A stretch of 64,000 bases of DNA from DATBVX01 sp963724625 (lineage in GTDB: Bacteria; Pseudomonadota; Gammaproteobacteria; Steroidobacterales; Steroidobacteraceae): NCBI GenBank assembly GCA_963724625.1, contig CAVRVO010000001.1, positions 248,001-312,000 on the forward strand, written 5' to 3'. Each line of letters opens with the position of its first letter. The stretch's first letter is position 1. Under the pieces are notes generated by a model. It was not told the DNA's origin. It saw only the letters and a program-made list of their open reading frames with translations, and did no database searches. Made by a program: the position numbers and the translations under genes. Below are positions 18,943 through 28,456 of the stretch, in pieces.

Positions 18943-20292
18943 ATGTCCAACGAGTTGCCGGGCGGAAGGCGCGAAGGGAGCCTGGAAGCACCCACGCGCC
19001 ATCCGCTGGGTTGGGACCAACCCGAATTCCATGCAGCAGCCGCGCTCGAGAAGGAACTCGAGCGTGTGTTCGACATCTGTCACGGATGTCGGCGCTGTTT
19101 CAATCTCTGTAACGCCTTTCCGACGCTGTTCGATGCGGTCGATGCCACCGCAACCGGCGAGGTTGCGGCCGTCGAGCGCAAGGCGTTCTGGGAAGTCGTC
19201 GATCATTGCTACCTGTGCGACATGTGCTACATGACCAAGTGTCCGTACGTGCCGCCGCATCCCTGGAACGTCGACTTTCCGCACCTGATGTTGCGCGCCA
19301 AGGCGGTACGGCATGCGCAGGGCGAAACGCGCTGGCGCGACAAAGTCCTGAGCTCGACCGAAGCGGTCGGGCGAATTGCCGGCATCCCGGTGGTGGTGGA
19401 AGCCGTTAATGCTGTCAACCGCAGCCCGAGCGGACGGCGACTCCTGCAGAAGGCGCTCGGTGTGCACGTCAATGCTCCGCTGCCGAAGTACTACAGCCGC
19501 ACGTTCCGGCGCCGCGACCGTAAGCGCGTGCCGCTGACGACGCCACCACAGAGCACCGCAGAGACTCGCGGCAAGGTGGCACTGTTCGTTACCTGCTACT
19601 GCAATCGCAACGAGCCTGACATCGCCTCGGACCTGGTCAAAGTCTTCGAGCACAACGGCATCGCGGTTGCGCTAGCGTCCGGCGAACGCTGCTGTGGTAT
19701 GCCCAAGCTCGAGCTCGGCGACCTCGAGAGCGTCGCGAAACTCGGCAGGGCTAATGTGATTGCGCTTGCGAACCTGATCGACGCCGGACACGATGTGGTT
19801 GCGCCCGTTCCCTCCTGCGTCCTCATGTTCAAGCAGGAGCTGCCGTTGATGTTTCCCGACGATGCGGCAGTCGCCAAGGTCCGTGATCATGTTTTCGACC
19901 CATTCGAATATTTGATGCTGCGTCACCGCGCCGGCCTGCTGAGAACCGACTTCAAGCAACAGCTCGGAAAAATTGCTTACCATGTGCCGTGTCACTTGCG
20001 GGTGCAGAACATTGGCCTCAAGACGCGCGACGTTCTCATGCTGGTGCCGGGCACCAGTTTCGAGGTGATCGAGCGCTGCTCGGGCCACAATGGCACCTAC
20101 GCGGTGAAACAGGAGTTTCACGACATATCCATGAAAATCGGCCGCCCGGTGGCGCAGCGGGTTGCTGCCAGCGGCGCTGATCACTATTCGAGTGATTGCC
20201 CGATGGCCGGGCACCAGATCGAAGCGGGCATCGATCACAAGGGCTCGCCGGAACATCCATTGACGTTGCTGCGCATGGCTTACGGTCTATGA
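18943..20292 (+). CDS. Fe-S oxidoreductase of the heterodisulfide reductase/GlpC type
   Basis: A 449-residue cytoplasmic protein. Two 4Fe-4S ferredoxin-type motifs lie near residues 46-100: CHGCRRCFNLC and CYLCDMCYMTKCP. Two cysteine-rich CCG domains follow, one with CYCN...GERCCGMPKL...PSC and one with YHVPCHLR...ERCSGHNGTY...DCPMAGHQI. This is the layout of HdrD/GlpC-like electron-transfer subunits. No flavin domain is present. It lies between rubrerythrin and the DUF3501 gene, with which it overlaps by ATGA, so the three are very probably one operon. Passing electrons to rubrerythrin is an inference. Confidence 0.88.
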   Translation: MSNELPGGRREGSLEAPTRHPLGWDQPEFHAAAALEKELERVFDICHGCRRCFNLCNAFPTLFDAVDATATGEVAAVERKAFWEVVDHCYLCDMCYMTKCPYVPPHPWNVDFPHLMLRAKAVRHAQGETRWRDKVLSSTEAVGRIAGIPVVVEAVNAVNRSPSGRRLLQKALGVHVNAPLPKYYSRTFRRRDRKRVPLTTPPQSTAETRGKVALFVTCYCNRNEPDIASDLVKVFEHNGIAVALASGERCCGMPKLELGDLESVAKLGRANVIALANLIDAGHDVVAPVPSCVLMFKQELPLMFPDDAAVAKVRDHVFDPFEYLMLRHRAGLLRTDFKQQLGKIAYHVPCHLRVQNIGLKTRDVLMLVPGTSFEVIERCSGHNGTYAVKQEFHDISMKIGRPVAQRVAASGADHYSSDCPMAGHQIEAGIDHKGSPEHPLTLLRMAYGL

Positions 20293-20894
20293 AAAAGCTC
20301 GCGCCGAATGAGCTCATGGGTCTGGAGCAGTACGCGCGCGAGCGTGCAACATTTCGGGCACGCGTGCTGGGTCACAAGAAGAATAGGCACCTCGCCGTGG
20401 GCCCGAACTGTACCTGGGTATTCGAAGACCGGCTGACGATCCAGTACCAGGTGCAGGAAATGCTGCGCGCCGAACGGATCTTCGAGCCCGCAGGGATTGA
20501 GGATGAGCTGGCGGCGTACAACCCACTTATCCCCGACGGCACGAATTGGAAAGTGACACTGCTGATCGAGTTCACGGACGCAGCCGAACGGCGAATCGCA
20601 CTCGCGAGGCTCCGAGGCTTTGAGAAGCGCTGCTGGATCCAGGTGGATGGCCACCAGCGGGTTTGGGCGATCCCGGACGAGGACCTTGAGCGTGAGACTG
20701 ACGAAAAGACCTCCTCGGTGCACTTTCTGCGCTTTGAGCTTGAGCCAACGATGCGCCACGCGCTCAAGGCGGGCTCGAAGTTCGGCGTTGGAGTCGATCA
20801 CGAGCATTATCGGCACGCGATCGGACACTTGCCCGATGCAGTGCGCGTCGCTCTGGTCGCCGATCTCGACGATCCCGCCGCAGTGCGCAGATAG
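20289..20894 (+). CDS. DUF3501 family protein
   Basis: A 201-residue protein of DUF3501, which commonly follows a rubrerythrin and an Fe-S oxidoreductase in proteobacteria. Recognisable parts are MKKLAPNELMGLEQYARER, GPNCTWVFEDRLTIQYQVQEML (shown as GPNCTWVFEDRLT and IQYQVQEML) and FLRFELEPTM. There is no signal peptide or membrane segment. The start ATG overlaps the upstream TGA, giving translational coupling. Biochemical function is unknown. Confidence 0.85.
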   Translation: MKKLAPNELMGLEQYARERATFRARVLGHKKNRHLAVGPNCTWVFEDRLTIQYQVQEMLRAERIFEPAGIEDELAAYNPLIPDGTNWKVTLLIEFTDAAERRIALARLRGFEKRCWIQVDGHQRVWAIPDEDLERETDEKTSSVHFLRFELEPTMRHALKAGSKFGVGVDHEHYRHAIGHLPDAVRVALVADLDDPAAVRR

Positions 20895-20946
20895 CGAGGT
20901 TGCACCTGATGGGCCAACATGCCGCGCACGTGCGGCAGTCGTCTTG

Positions 20947-20952
20947 TACAAT
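20947..20952 (+). promoter_or_regulatory. -10 box for parE with GC-rich discriminator
   Basis: TACAAT followed by CGCGCGCG, about 42 bp before the parE ATG. The -35 is not clear. Confidence 0.35.
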
Positions 20953-20994
20953 CGCGCGCGTTCCGTTCAGCCGGCCCAGGTGATGTAGCGCACG

Positions 20995-22881
20995 ATGGCC
21001 CAGTCTTACACCGCCTCCGATATCGAGGTCCTGAGCGGCCTCGACCCCGTGCGTCGCCGGCCGGGGATGTACACCGACACCCGCACTCCAAATCATCTCG
21101 CCCACGAGGTCATCGACAACAGCGTCGATGAGGCGATCGGCGGCTACTGCAAGAACATCCAGGTGACCGTGCACAAGGACGGTTCGCTCGAAGTCGAGGA
21201 CGACGGCCGCGGCATGCCGGTCGACATCCACCCGAAAGAGAAGATTTCTGGCGTGGAACTGATCCTCACGCGCCTGCACGCGGGCGGGAAATTCTCCGAC
21301 AAGAACTACGAGTTTGCCGGCGGCCTGCACGGCGTCGGGGTCTCAGTCGTCAACGCGCTCTCGAAGAATCTCGAGTGCTGGGTAAGGCGTGGCGGCAAGG
21401 AATACAACATCAGCTTCAAGGACGGACGCGCCAAGCGGAAGCTCGAGGTCGTTGGCGAGGTGGGACAGAAGAATACGGGCACGACGGTGCGCTTCTGGCC
21501 GGATCCGCAGTTCTTCGATTCCGAGAAATTCTCGATTCCGCGCCTGAAGCATGTGTTGCGCGCCAAGGCGGTGCTGTGCCCGGGATTGAAAGTCCGGCTG
21601 AAAGTCGAGGCGACCGGTGAGAAAGAGGAGTGGTTCTACACCGGCGGGCTGTCCCAATACCTTGTCGATCAGCTCAAGCAGGGAGAATGGCTGCCGCAGG
21701 AGCCTTTCAGCGGTGACTTCAAGAGCGAGCGTGAAGCGGCTGAGTGGGCGTTCGTGTGGCTGCTTGATGGCGAACATCCTGTCACCGAGAGCTACGTCAA
21801 CCTGATACCGACGATCGAAGGTGGCACGCACGTGAATGGCTTGCGCACCGGGGTGACCGACTCGGTGCGCGAGTTCTGCGAATTTCGCAACCTGGTCCCG
21901 CGCGGCGTGAAGCTGACGCCCGAAGATGTGTTCGATCGCGTGAACTACATCCTGTCGGTCAAGATGCAGAACCCCCAGTTCGCCGGGCAGGTAAAAGAGA
22001 AGCTCGGCTCGCGTGAGAGCGCCGCGTTCGTCGGCGGAGTCGTGAAGGACGCGTTCGCGTTGTGGCTGAACCAGCACCCGGATGCGGGTGAGCGGATCGC
22101 GCAACTCGCAATTACCAACGCTCAATCGCGCATGAAGGCGGCGCAGAAGGTGACGCGTCGGCGCAATACCGGCAGCTCCGTGCTGCCCGGCAAGCTCGCC
22201 GACTGCACCAGCGACGACCCGGCGCGCTCCGAGCTGTTCCTCGTCGAGGGCGATTCCGCCGGCGGCTCCGCCAAGCAGGCGCGTGACAAGGACTACCAGG
22301 CGATCATGCCGTTACGAGGCAAGATCCTGAACACCTGGGAAGTCGAACCGGGCGAGATCCTGAAGTCTCAGGAAGTGCACGATATCGCGGTAGCACTCGG
22401 GGTCGATCCCGGGTCGCAGGATCTCAGTGCGCTCCGCTATCACAAGATCTGCATCCTGGCGGACGCGGATTCGGACGGGCAGCACATTGCAACGCTCCTG
22501 TGCGCTCTGTTCCTGCGTCACTTCCGTCCCGTGGTCCTGTCCGGGCACGTGTTTGTCGCGATGCCTCCCCTGTATCGCATCGACGTGGGCAAGCAGGTCT
22601 TCTACGCGCTCGATGATGCCGAACGCCAGGGCGTCATGGACCGGATCTCCGCCGAGGGCATCCGAGGCAAGGTGACGGTGATGCGCTTCAAAGGCCTCGG
22701 CGAGATGAACCCGACCCAGCTGCGCGAAACCGTGATGGCACCGCAGACGCGCCGGCTCCTGCAGCTCACGATCACGGGCAATGACAAGACCGATCAGCTG
22801 ATGGACATGCTCCTCGCCAAGAAGCGCGCCTCCGACCGGCGCGAGTGGCTCGAGACCAAAGGGAACCTCGCCCAGGTATGA
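20995..22881 (+). CDS. parE: DNA topoisomerase IV subunit B
   Basis: A 628-residue type IIA topoisomerase ATPase subunit. The GHKL ATPase domain shows RRRPGMYTDT, AHEVIDNSVDEA and GLHGVGVSVVNALS. The Toprim domain shows LVEGDSAGGSAKQARD and DADSDGQH. The length, the lack of the GyrB insert and the direct coupling to parC point to ParE. With ParC it decatenates replicated chromosomes. The stop TGA overlaps the ATG of parC. Confidence 0.95.
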   Translation: MAQSYTASDIEVLSGLDPVRRRPGMYTDTRTPNHLAHEVIDNSVDEAIGGYCKNIQVTVHKDGSLEVEDDGRGMPVDIHPKEKISGVELILTRLHAGGKFSDKNYEFAGGLHGVGVSVVNALSKNLECWVRRGGKEYNISFKDGRAKRKLEVVGEVGQKNTGTTVRFWPDPQFFDSEKFSIPRLKHVLRAKAVLCPGLKVRLKVEATGEKEEWFYTGGLSQYLVDQLKQGEWLPQEPFSGDFKSEREAAEWAFVWLLDGEHPVTESYVNLIPTIEGGTHVNGLRTGVTDSVREFCEFRNLVPRGVKLTPEDVFDRVNYILSVKMQNPQFAGQVKEKLGSRESAAFVGGVVKDAFALWLNQHPDAGERIAQLAITNAQSRMKAAQKVTRRRNTGSSVLPGKLADCTSDDPARSELFLVEGDSAGGSAKQARDKDYQAIMPLRGKILNTWEVEPGEILKSQEVHDIAVALGVDPGSQDLSALRYHKICILADADSDGQHIATLLCALFLRHFRPVVLSGHVFVAMPPLYRIDVGKQVFYALDDAERQGVMDRISAEGIRGKVTVMRFKGLGEMNPTQLRETVMAPQTRRLLQLTITGNDKTDQLMDMLLAKKRASDRREWLETKGNLAQV

Positions 22882-25136
22882 CGGATCAGCCGGAACTGAA
22901 TTTCGAGGGCATCGAGAAGCAGCCCCTCAGGACCTTCACCGAGAAGGCGTACCTCGACTACTCGATGTACGTGATCCTCGATCGCGCGCTGCCGGCACTC
23001 GGCGATGGGCTCAAGCCTGTGCAGCGCCGGATCATCTATGCGATGAGCGAGCTGAGTCTCAGCGCGGGCGCGAAGCACAAGAAATCTGCACGCACCGTCG
23101 GTGATGTGATCGGCAAGTTTCATCCGCACGGTGACTCGGCGTGCTACGAAGCCATGGTCCACATGGCGCAGCCGTTCTCGTACCGCTATCCGATCGTCGA
23201 TGGCCAGGGTAACTGGGGATCGACCGACGACCCGAAGTCCTTCGCAGCGATGCGCTACACCGAATCGCGCCTCACCCCGTACGCGAGCCTCCTGCTGAGC
23301 GAGCTGGCGCAGGGGACGGTGGAATGGCAGCCGAACTTCGATGGCACGCTTGAGGAGCCGTTGGTCATGCCCGCGCGCGTGCCCAACCTGCTGCTCAATG
23401 GAACCTCGGGCATCGCAGTCGGCATGGCGACGGATATACCACCGCACAATCTGCGTGAGGTAGTGGCGGCCTGCGTACATCTGCTCGATGAGCCGGATAT
23501 CACGGTGCGCAAGCTGTGCCAGCACATCAAGGGCCCCGACTTCCCGACCGGCGGCGAGATTGTCTCCGCCCGCAAAGAGCTGCTGGATTTCTACCAGTCT
23601 GGAAACGGCGCATTTCGGGCACGCGCTTCCTACGAGGTCGAAGACGGTCACATTGTCATCACGGCTTTGCCGTTCCAGGTCTCGGGCGCGAGGATCCAGG
23701 AACAGATCGATGCTCAGCGACAGGCCAAAAAGCTACCGATGGTAGAGGACGTGCGCGATGAGTCCGATCACGAGAACCCGACCCGACTGGTGATCATCCC
23801 GCGCTCGAACCGCGTGGATGAGGTGCAACTCATGCAGCACCTGTTCGCCACCACGGACCTGGAACGCAGTTACCGGGTCAACCTGAATATCATCGGGCTC
23901 GACGGCCGGCCCAAGGTGTTCAACCTCAAGGAGCTGCTGGAAGAGTGGCTCAAGTTCCGGCTCGAAACCGTCACGCGGCGTCTGAAATTCCGCCTCGACA
24001 AGGTGCTGAGGCGCCTGCACATCCTCGATGGCCTGTTGATCGTCTATCTCAACCTGGACGAGGTGATCCGCATCATCCGTCGCGAAGAAGAGCCCAAGCC
24101 CGTGCTCATGAAGCGCTTCAAGCTGAGCGACGAGCAGGCCGAGGCGATTCTCGAGACCAAGCTCCGCCATCTCGCGAAGCTCGAGGAGATGCGCATTCGC
24201 GAGGAGCAGAAGGAACTCGACGCCGAGCGCGAGGACCTCGAGGCGACGCTCAAGAGCAAGGCCAGGTTGCGCAAGTTAGTGCGCGAAGAATTGATCGCCG
24301 ACGCCGAACAGCACGGTGATGAACGGCGCACCAAGATTGTCGAACGCGAAGCCGCCCAGGCGATCGATGAGACCGAACTCGTTACCAGTGAACCGGTCAC
24401 CGTGGTCCTGTCGACGCGCGGCTGGGTGCGAGCCGCAAAGGGTCACGACATCGATGCTCGGGCGCTGAGTTACAAGACCGGAGATGAGTTTCAAGCCGCG
24501 GCCTTCGGCAAGTCCACGCAGCTCGCCGTGTTTCTCGACAGCACGGGCCGCGCATACAGTCTTCCCGCACACACTTTGCCGTCCGCGCGTGGGCAGGGCG
24601 AGCCGTTGTCCGGACGGCTGAATCCGCCGGATGGCGCCACCTTTGCTGGCGTGCTGATCGGTGAGCCTGATGATTTGTGGCTGGTGGCGAGCGATGCAGG
24701 TTATGGCTTCACGGTTCGCCTCAAGGAGCTGCATTCGCGCAACCGCGCCGGCAAGCTCGTTCTGCGAGTGCCCGAGGGCGGAAAGGTATTGCCGGCATCG
24801 CCCGTGCCGACCGATCCTCAATCGCTGGTCGTCGTAGTGAGCTCGGATGGCAAGATGTTGGCGTTTCCGGTCGCGGAAGTGCCGGAACTCCCGCGGGGCA
24901 AGGGCAACAAGCTGTTTGGGATTTCGGGGAAGAAATTCGCGGCTCGCGAGGAATACCTCACCGCCATGACAGTGCTGCCCGCGGATCGAAAGCTCGTCAT
25001 TGCGAGCGGCGAGCGGCGCATGACGCTGTCGTTCGCGGAGCTCGAACCTTACCGGGGAGCGCGCGGCCAGCGCGGGGCGATGTTGCCACGGGGTTGGCGC
25101 AAGGTGGATCGCATCGAGGCGCTCGCGGCCGCTTAG
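22878..25136 (+). CDS. parC: DNA topoisomerase IV subunit A
   Basis: A 752-residue DNA-cleaving subunit of topoisomerase IV. The N-terminal winged-helix core contains GDSACYEAMV (the quinolone-determining region, with the susceptible-type Ser and Glu) and the catalytic Tyr in AMRYTESRL. A coiled-coil tower follows near residues 380-480. The C-terminal beta-pinwheel has degenerate blades. ATG 22878 overlaps the parE TGA; a longer frame from 22845 overlaps parE coding and is not used. The stop codon overlaps the stop of the convergent FimX-like gene. Confidence 0.96.
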   Translation: MTDQPELNFEGIEKQPLRTFTEKAYLDYSMYVILDRALPALGDGLKPVQRRIIYAMSELSLSAGAKHKKSARTVGDVIGKFHPHGDSACYEAMVHMAQPFSYRYPIVDGQGNWGSTDDPKSFAAMRYTESRLTPYASLLLSELAQGTVEWQPNFDGTLEEPLVMPARVPNLLLNGTSGIAVGMATDIPPHNLREVVAACVHLLDEPDITVRKLCQHIKGPDFPTGGEIVSARKELLDFYQSGNGAFRARASYEVEDGHIVITALPFQVSGARIQEQIDAQRQAKKLPMVEDVRDESDHENPTRLVIIPRSNRVDEVQLMQHLFATTDLERSYRVNLNIIGLDGRPKVFNLKELLEEWLKFRLETVTRRLKFRLDKVLRRLHILDGLLIVYLNLDEVIRIIRREEEPKPVLMKRFKLSDEQAEAILETKLRHLAKLEEMRIREEQKELDAEREDLEATLKSKARLRKLVREELIADAEQHGDERRTKIVEREAAQAIDETELVTSEPVTVVLSTRGWVRAAKGHDIDARALSYKTGDEFQAAAFGKSTQLAVFLDSTGRAYSLPAHTLPSARGQGEPLSGRLNPPDGATFAGVLIGEPDDLWLVASDAGYGFTVRLKELHSRNRAGKLVLRVPEGGKVLPASPVPTDPQSLVVVVSSDGKMLAFPVAEVPELPRGKGNKLFGISGKKFAAREEYLTAMTVLPADRKLVIASGERRMTLSFAELEPYRGARGQRGAMLPRGWRKVDRIEALAAA

Positions 25137-27244
25137 CGGCTGCCCATCACGACTTCTTCGGGTGCGTTGACGAAATAGCCCTGAATGAATTCGACGCCGA
25201 GCTGCCACAGCACCGCCATGGTGTTGGCGTCCTCGACCCGTTCGGCGATCGTCTCGATCTTTTTTTGCTTCGCCGTCGCGACGAAGAGCTTCACCTTCTG
25301 TTGCAGCTCGTTGTTGGTGGCGAGTCCCTGCATCAAGGAGCCATCGACTTTGATGAACTGCACGGGTATTGCAGCGAGCAGCGCCAGGGGATCACGCCCG
25401 GCGCCGAAATGCTCCAGGGCGGTGGAGAACCCCAGCTTGTGCAGCGTCAGCACCAGCTCCTTGGTTTGATTCAGATATTGCGTAGCTGTTTCTTCGGTAA
25501 TCTCGAAACAGATGCGCCGTGACTCGATGCGGATCGCCTTGAGCTGGTTCTGCAGCCATGGCGCCAGGGAACGATCCAGCACGCTGTCCTTGGAGAGGCG
25601 CACGAAGATCCGTGCCGGCTGGCGCGCCGCGCAGAATGACATCGACGCGCCGATCACCCAGCGATCGATGTTCTTCATCAGGTCGTTGCGCTCTGCCGCC
25701 TCCATGAACTCCGAAGGCAATACTTCCTTGCCCGACTCATCGAGCATTCGCACCAGTACGTCGAACATGCCCTTGTCTTCGCCTTGCAGGCTGGCGATCG
25801 GCTGCTGCACCAGACGGAAACGGTTTTCCATCAATGCAGCCTTGATGTGCTTGACCCAGATCTGATCGTAGGCCTGGACACGCGTGTCGGTGTCGGCCTT
25901 GTCCACGGTGTAGAAACGACTTCCACCCTCGGCACGGCCGAGCTTGTTGGCGGCGGCCGCGTCCGCAAGCGCCTTGCCGACATCGGAATTGGCTGGCGGG
26001 AGGACGCCAAGGCCAACGGTGCAGGTCGCTGAGAACGATTTCTGCGCGATCTGGAACACGTTCCCGGCCACTCGCTTCACGAAATGATCTGCCCACGCCT
26101 CAACATCGCGCACGGCACCGCGTTCCAGCAGCACCACGAAACAATTCCCGCCAAAACGTCCCGCGAGGTCATTTGGAGCGAGTTGATCGCGCAGTACCTC
26201 CGCGAACGCCACCAGGAAGTCCTCGCTCGCCAGCACGCCAATGTCAGCCTGGATGCTGCCGAACTTGTCGGGCTTGATGTAAGCGAGTTGGCGCACGCCG
26301 CCCTTCACCGGCTCGGCCAGGCGCGCCCGCAATTCCTCGATCAGGTAACGTCGATGCAGAAAGCGCGTCGACGGATCGCGGCGTACCGCGTCCTTGAGTT
26401 CCTTCTCTATTTCCTGTCCACCGGAATTCCGTGGCGAGGGCACGCACACGCGCACGCTCGGTTCGCCATCGAATTCGCTGCCCTCGATCTGCAGCTCCAG
26501 CGCCAGTGTCGAGCCATCGCTTAATTGCGCGTTGGCGCGCAGGTTGTGATCGGCCCATTTGCCCTGCATGCAGGCAACCAGCGCGCCCTTGAGCGCGGCA
26601 TGCGTCTCGCCCTCAAAGAGATCCATCAGGGGCTGACCGGTCAGCTCGTCGGGTTCGCTGAATCCGAAGAGCTCGAGCCATGCGGGGTTGGCGTCAACGA
26701 TGATGCCGTCGCTCACGTGCGCAATTGCATCTGCGGAACCGGCCATGAAAGCCTGCAGCTGCTTCTTGTACTCGCGCGCCGAGGACAGAGTCGAATTGAG
26801 GGCTCGCTCCAGCCGGAAGGCGCGCAGCTCGCGGCTCACGACCGACTGCAAGCGACTGCGGTTGGCAAGCGAGACCACATCCTGGGCGCCGAGGCGCAGT
26901 GCCTCGGCAATCATTTCTTCATCGATGCCATCGCGCGCCAACAGCACCGGCACCTCAGGTCCGAACTGTGAGCGGATTTTCATGATCGAGCCCAGATCAA
27001 TGCCGGGCTCCACGAAAACCAACAGCATTTCCGGGTTGATCTGCGTCAGCGCATCGCCGAGATCGCGGATGTCGGAGATCCAGGTGCAGTGGGCGGGATG
27101 GCCGGCATTGCGCAGGGTGCTGTTGACGGCTTCGACGTGATCCTGGCTGCGCGTCATGACGATCATCGGCACGGCCGCCTGCTCGTTCAACGTGCTGGCC
27201 TTGCGATCAGGAACGCCCGAAGCGGATGCTGCGTTCGCGTTCAT
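25133..27244 (-). CDS. FimX-like protein: REC-like, PAS, degenerate GGDEF and degenerate EAL domains
   Basis: About 703 residues with four regions in the order of Pseudomonas FimX (691 aa). These are an N-terminal receiver-like domain (about 25-140), a PAS domain (about 160-270, VDANPAWLELFGFSEPDEL), a GGDEF-like domain whose signature reads GGNCF, and an EAL-like domain whose signature reads DVLVRML. Neither catalytic motif is intact, so it is probably a c-di-GMP receptor rather than a cyclase or phosphodiesterase. FimX controls type IV pilus assembly and twitching; the fimV gene in this window fits that role. ATG at 27244 follows AGGGTGG; a GTG 6 bases upstream is possible. Confidence 0.8.
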   Translation of the reverse strand: MNANAASASGVPDRKASTLNEQAAVPMIVMTRSQDHVEAVNSTLRNAGHPAHCTWISDIRDLGDALTQINPEMLLVFVEPGIDLGSIMKIRSQFGPEVPVLLARDGIDEEMIAEALRLGAQDVVSLANRSRLQSVVSRELRAFRLERALNSTLSSAREYKKQLQAFMAGSADAIAHVSDGIIVDANPAWLELFGFSEPDELTGQPLMDLFEGETHAALKGALVACMQGKWADHNLRANAQLSDGSTLALELQIEGSEFDGEPSVRVCVPSPRNSGGQEIEKELKDAVRRDPSTRFLHRRYLIEELRARLAEPVKGGVRQLAYIKPDKFGSIQADIGVLASEDFLVAFAEVLRDQLAPNDLAGRFGGNCFVVLLERGAVRDVEAWADHFVKRVAGNVFQIAQKSFSATCTVGLGVLPPANSDVGKALADAAAANKLGRAEGGSRFYTVDKADTDTRVQAYDQIWVKHIKAALMENRFRLVQQPIASLQGEDKGMFDVLVRMLDESGKEVLPSEFMEAAERNDLMKNIDRWVIGASMSFCAARQPARIFVRLSKDSVLDRSLAPWLQNQLKAIRIESRRICFEITEETATQYLNQTKELVLTLHKLGFSTALEHFGAGRDPLALLAAIPVQFIKVDGSLMQGLATNNELQQKVKLFVATAKQKKIETIAERVEDANTMAVLWQLGVEFIQGYFVNAPEEVVMGSR

Positions 27245-27378
27245 TACCACCCTGAGGACCCCTGTGAAGGCGCGGATTGTAGCACCCCCGATTTCAACAA
27301 CTTGTGACGTGCTACCATACGCGCCCTTTTCAGAACCCCCAGGAATGCCATATTCCGGGGCCCAACGAGCCTCAGGCG

Positions 27379-27948
27379 ATGTCCAGTTACAACACCAACG
27401 AGTTCCGCACAGGGCTCAAGATCCTGCTCGACAACGACCCGTACGCAATTGTCGAAAATGAGATGGTAAAACCCGGTAAGGGCCAGGCGTTCAATCGCGT
27501 CAAGATCCGCAATCTGAAGACTGGCCGCGTGATCGAGCGCACATTCAAGTCCGGTGAGTCAGTCGATGCCGCGGACGTCGTGGACTCGGACATGCAGTAT
27601 CTCTACAACGATGGGGATTTCTGGCACTTCATGGTGCCGGAGACCTTCGAGCAGTACGCGGCTTCGAAAGCGGTCGTCGGCGAGGGCGCGATCTGGCTCA
27701 AGGATGGCGATGTCTGCATCATCACCCTGTGGAACAACGTGCCGCTCCAAGTGACACCGCCCGCGCACGTAGAGCTCAAGGTGATCGAAACGGATCCGGG
27801 CGTGCGCGGGGATACCGCAACGGGCGGGCAGAAGCCGGCCAAGCTCGAGACGGGCGCCGTGGTACGAGTCCCGCTCTTCATCAATGAAGGCGAGATCATC
27901 CGGGTCGACACGCGCTCTGGCGCCTATATCTCGCGCGCCAAGCAATAG
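27379..27948 (+). CDS. efp: Elongation factor P
   Basis: A 189-residue three-domain translation factor that rescues ribosomes stalled at polyproline. The loop VKPGKGQAF carries Lys34, the site of (R)-beta-lysyl modification. The matching ligase gene epmA lies about 0.5 kb downstream on the other strand. The ATG at 27379 (MSSYNTNEFRTGLKI) is the family start; a longer in-frame extension from 27304 is not homologous. It is divergent from the FimX-like gene. Confidence 0.96.
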   Translation: MSSYNTNEFRTGLKILLDNDPYAIVENEMVKPGKGQAFNRVKIRNLKTGRVIERTFKSGESVDAADVVDSDMQYLYNDGDFWHFMVPETFEQYAASKAVVGEGAIWLKDGDVCIITLWNNVPLQVTPPAHVELKVIETDPGVRGDTATGGQKPAKLETGAVVRVPLFINEGEIIRVDTRSGAYISRAKQ

Positions 27949-27958
27949 GCGCATCGCT

Positions 27959-28444
27959 CTACAGGCTGTCGAGATAGATCTTCGCCAGCCGCTCGAGTCC
28001 CACCCGATCTTCGTCGTCGAAGCGCGCAAGCTTCGGACTGTCGAGGTCGAGCACACCGAGCAGCTCACCGTCGTGGATCAGCGGCACGACAATCTCTGAG
28101 TTCGAGGCGACATCACACACGATGTGATCGCTGAATGCGTGCACGTCTCGAACCACGATCGTCTCGCGCCGGGCCGCCGCTTGTCCGCATACGCCGCGCC
28201 CCATCGGAATGCGCACACAGGCCGGCTTGCCCTGGAACGGGCCCACGACCAGCTCGGTGAAGTCCAGGAAGTAGAAGCCAACCCAGTTGAGATCAGGGAG
28301 TGCGCCGTAAATGAGCGCGGTCGTGTTGGCCGCGTTGGCAACACGGTGATGCTCACCGCTGAGCAGGGCAGAGAGTTGACTCGCGAGTTCATCGTAGCCG
28401 CGGCTCTTGAGTGAAAAGTCGATCGCAGGCGTGTCTGGTTCCAT
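27959..28444 (-). CDS. msrC: Free methionine-(R)-sulfoxide reductase (GAF domain)
   Basis: About 161 residues forming a single GAF domain. It matches fRMsr enzymes, which reduce free methionine-R-sulfoxide using thioredoxin. The three family cysteines are present: Cys76 in KPACVRI, Cys86 in GRGVCGQA and Cys110 in HIVCD, with GPFQGKPAC and SEIVVPL. ATG 28444 is chosen; an upstream GTG at 28453 lies 3 bases after the epmA stop. It is the last gene of the SCO-psd-epmA-msrC group. Confidence 0.9.
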   Translation of the reverse strand: MEPDTPAIDFSLKSRGYDELASQLSALLSGEHHRVANAANTTALIYGALPDLNWVGFYFLDFTELVVGPFQGKPACVRIPMGRGVCGQAAARRETIVVRDVHAFSDHIVCDVASNSEIVVPLIHDGELLGVLDLDSPKLARFDDEDRVGLERLAKIYLDSL

Positions 28445-28456
28445 GGCGAACACCCG

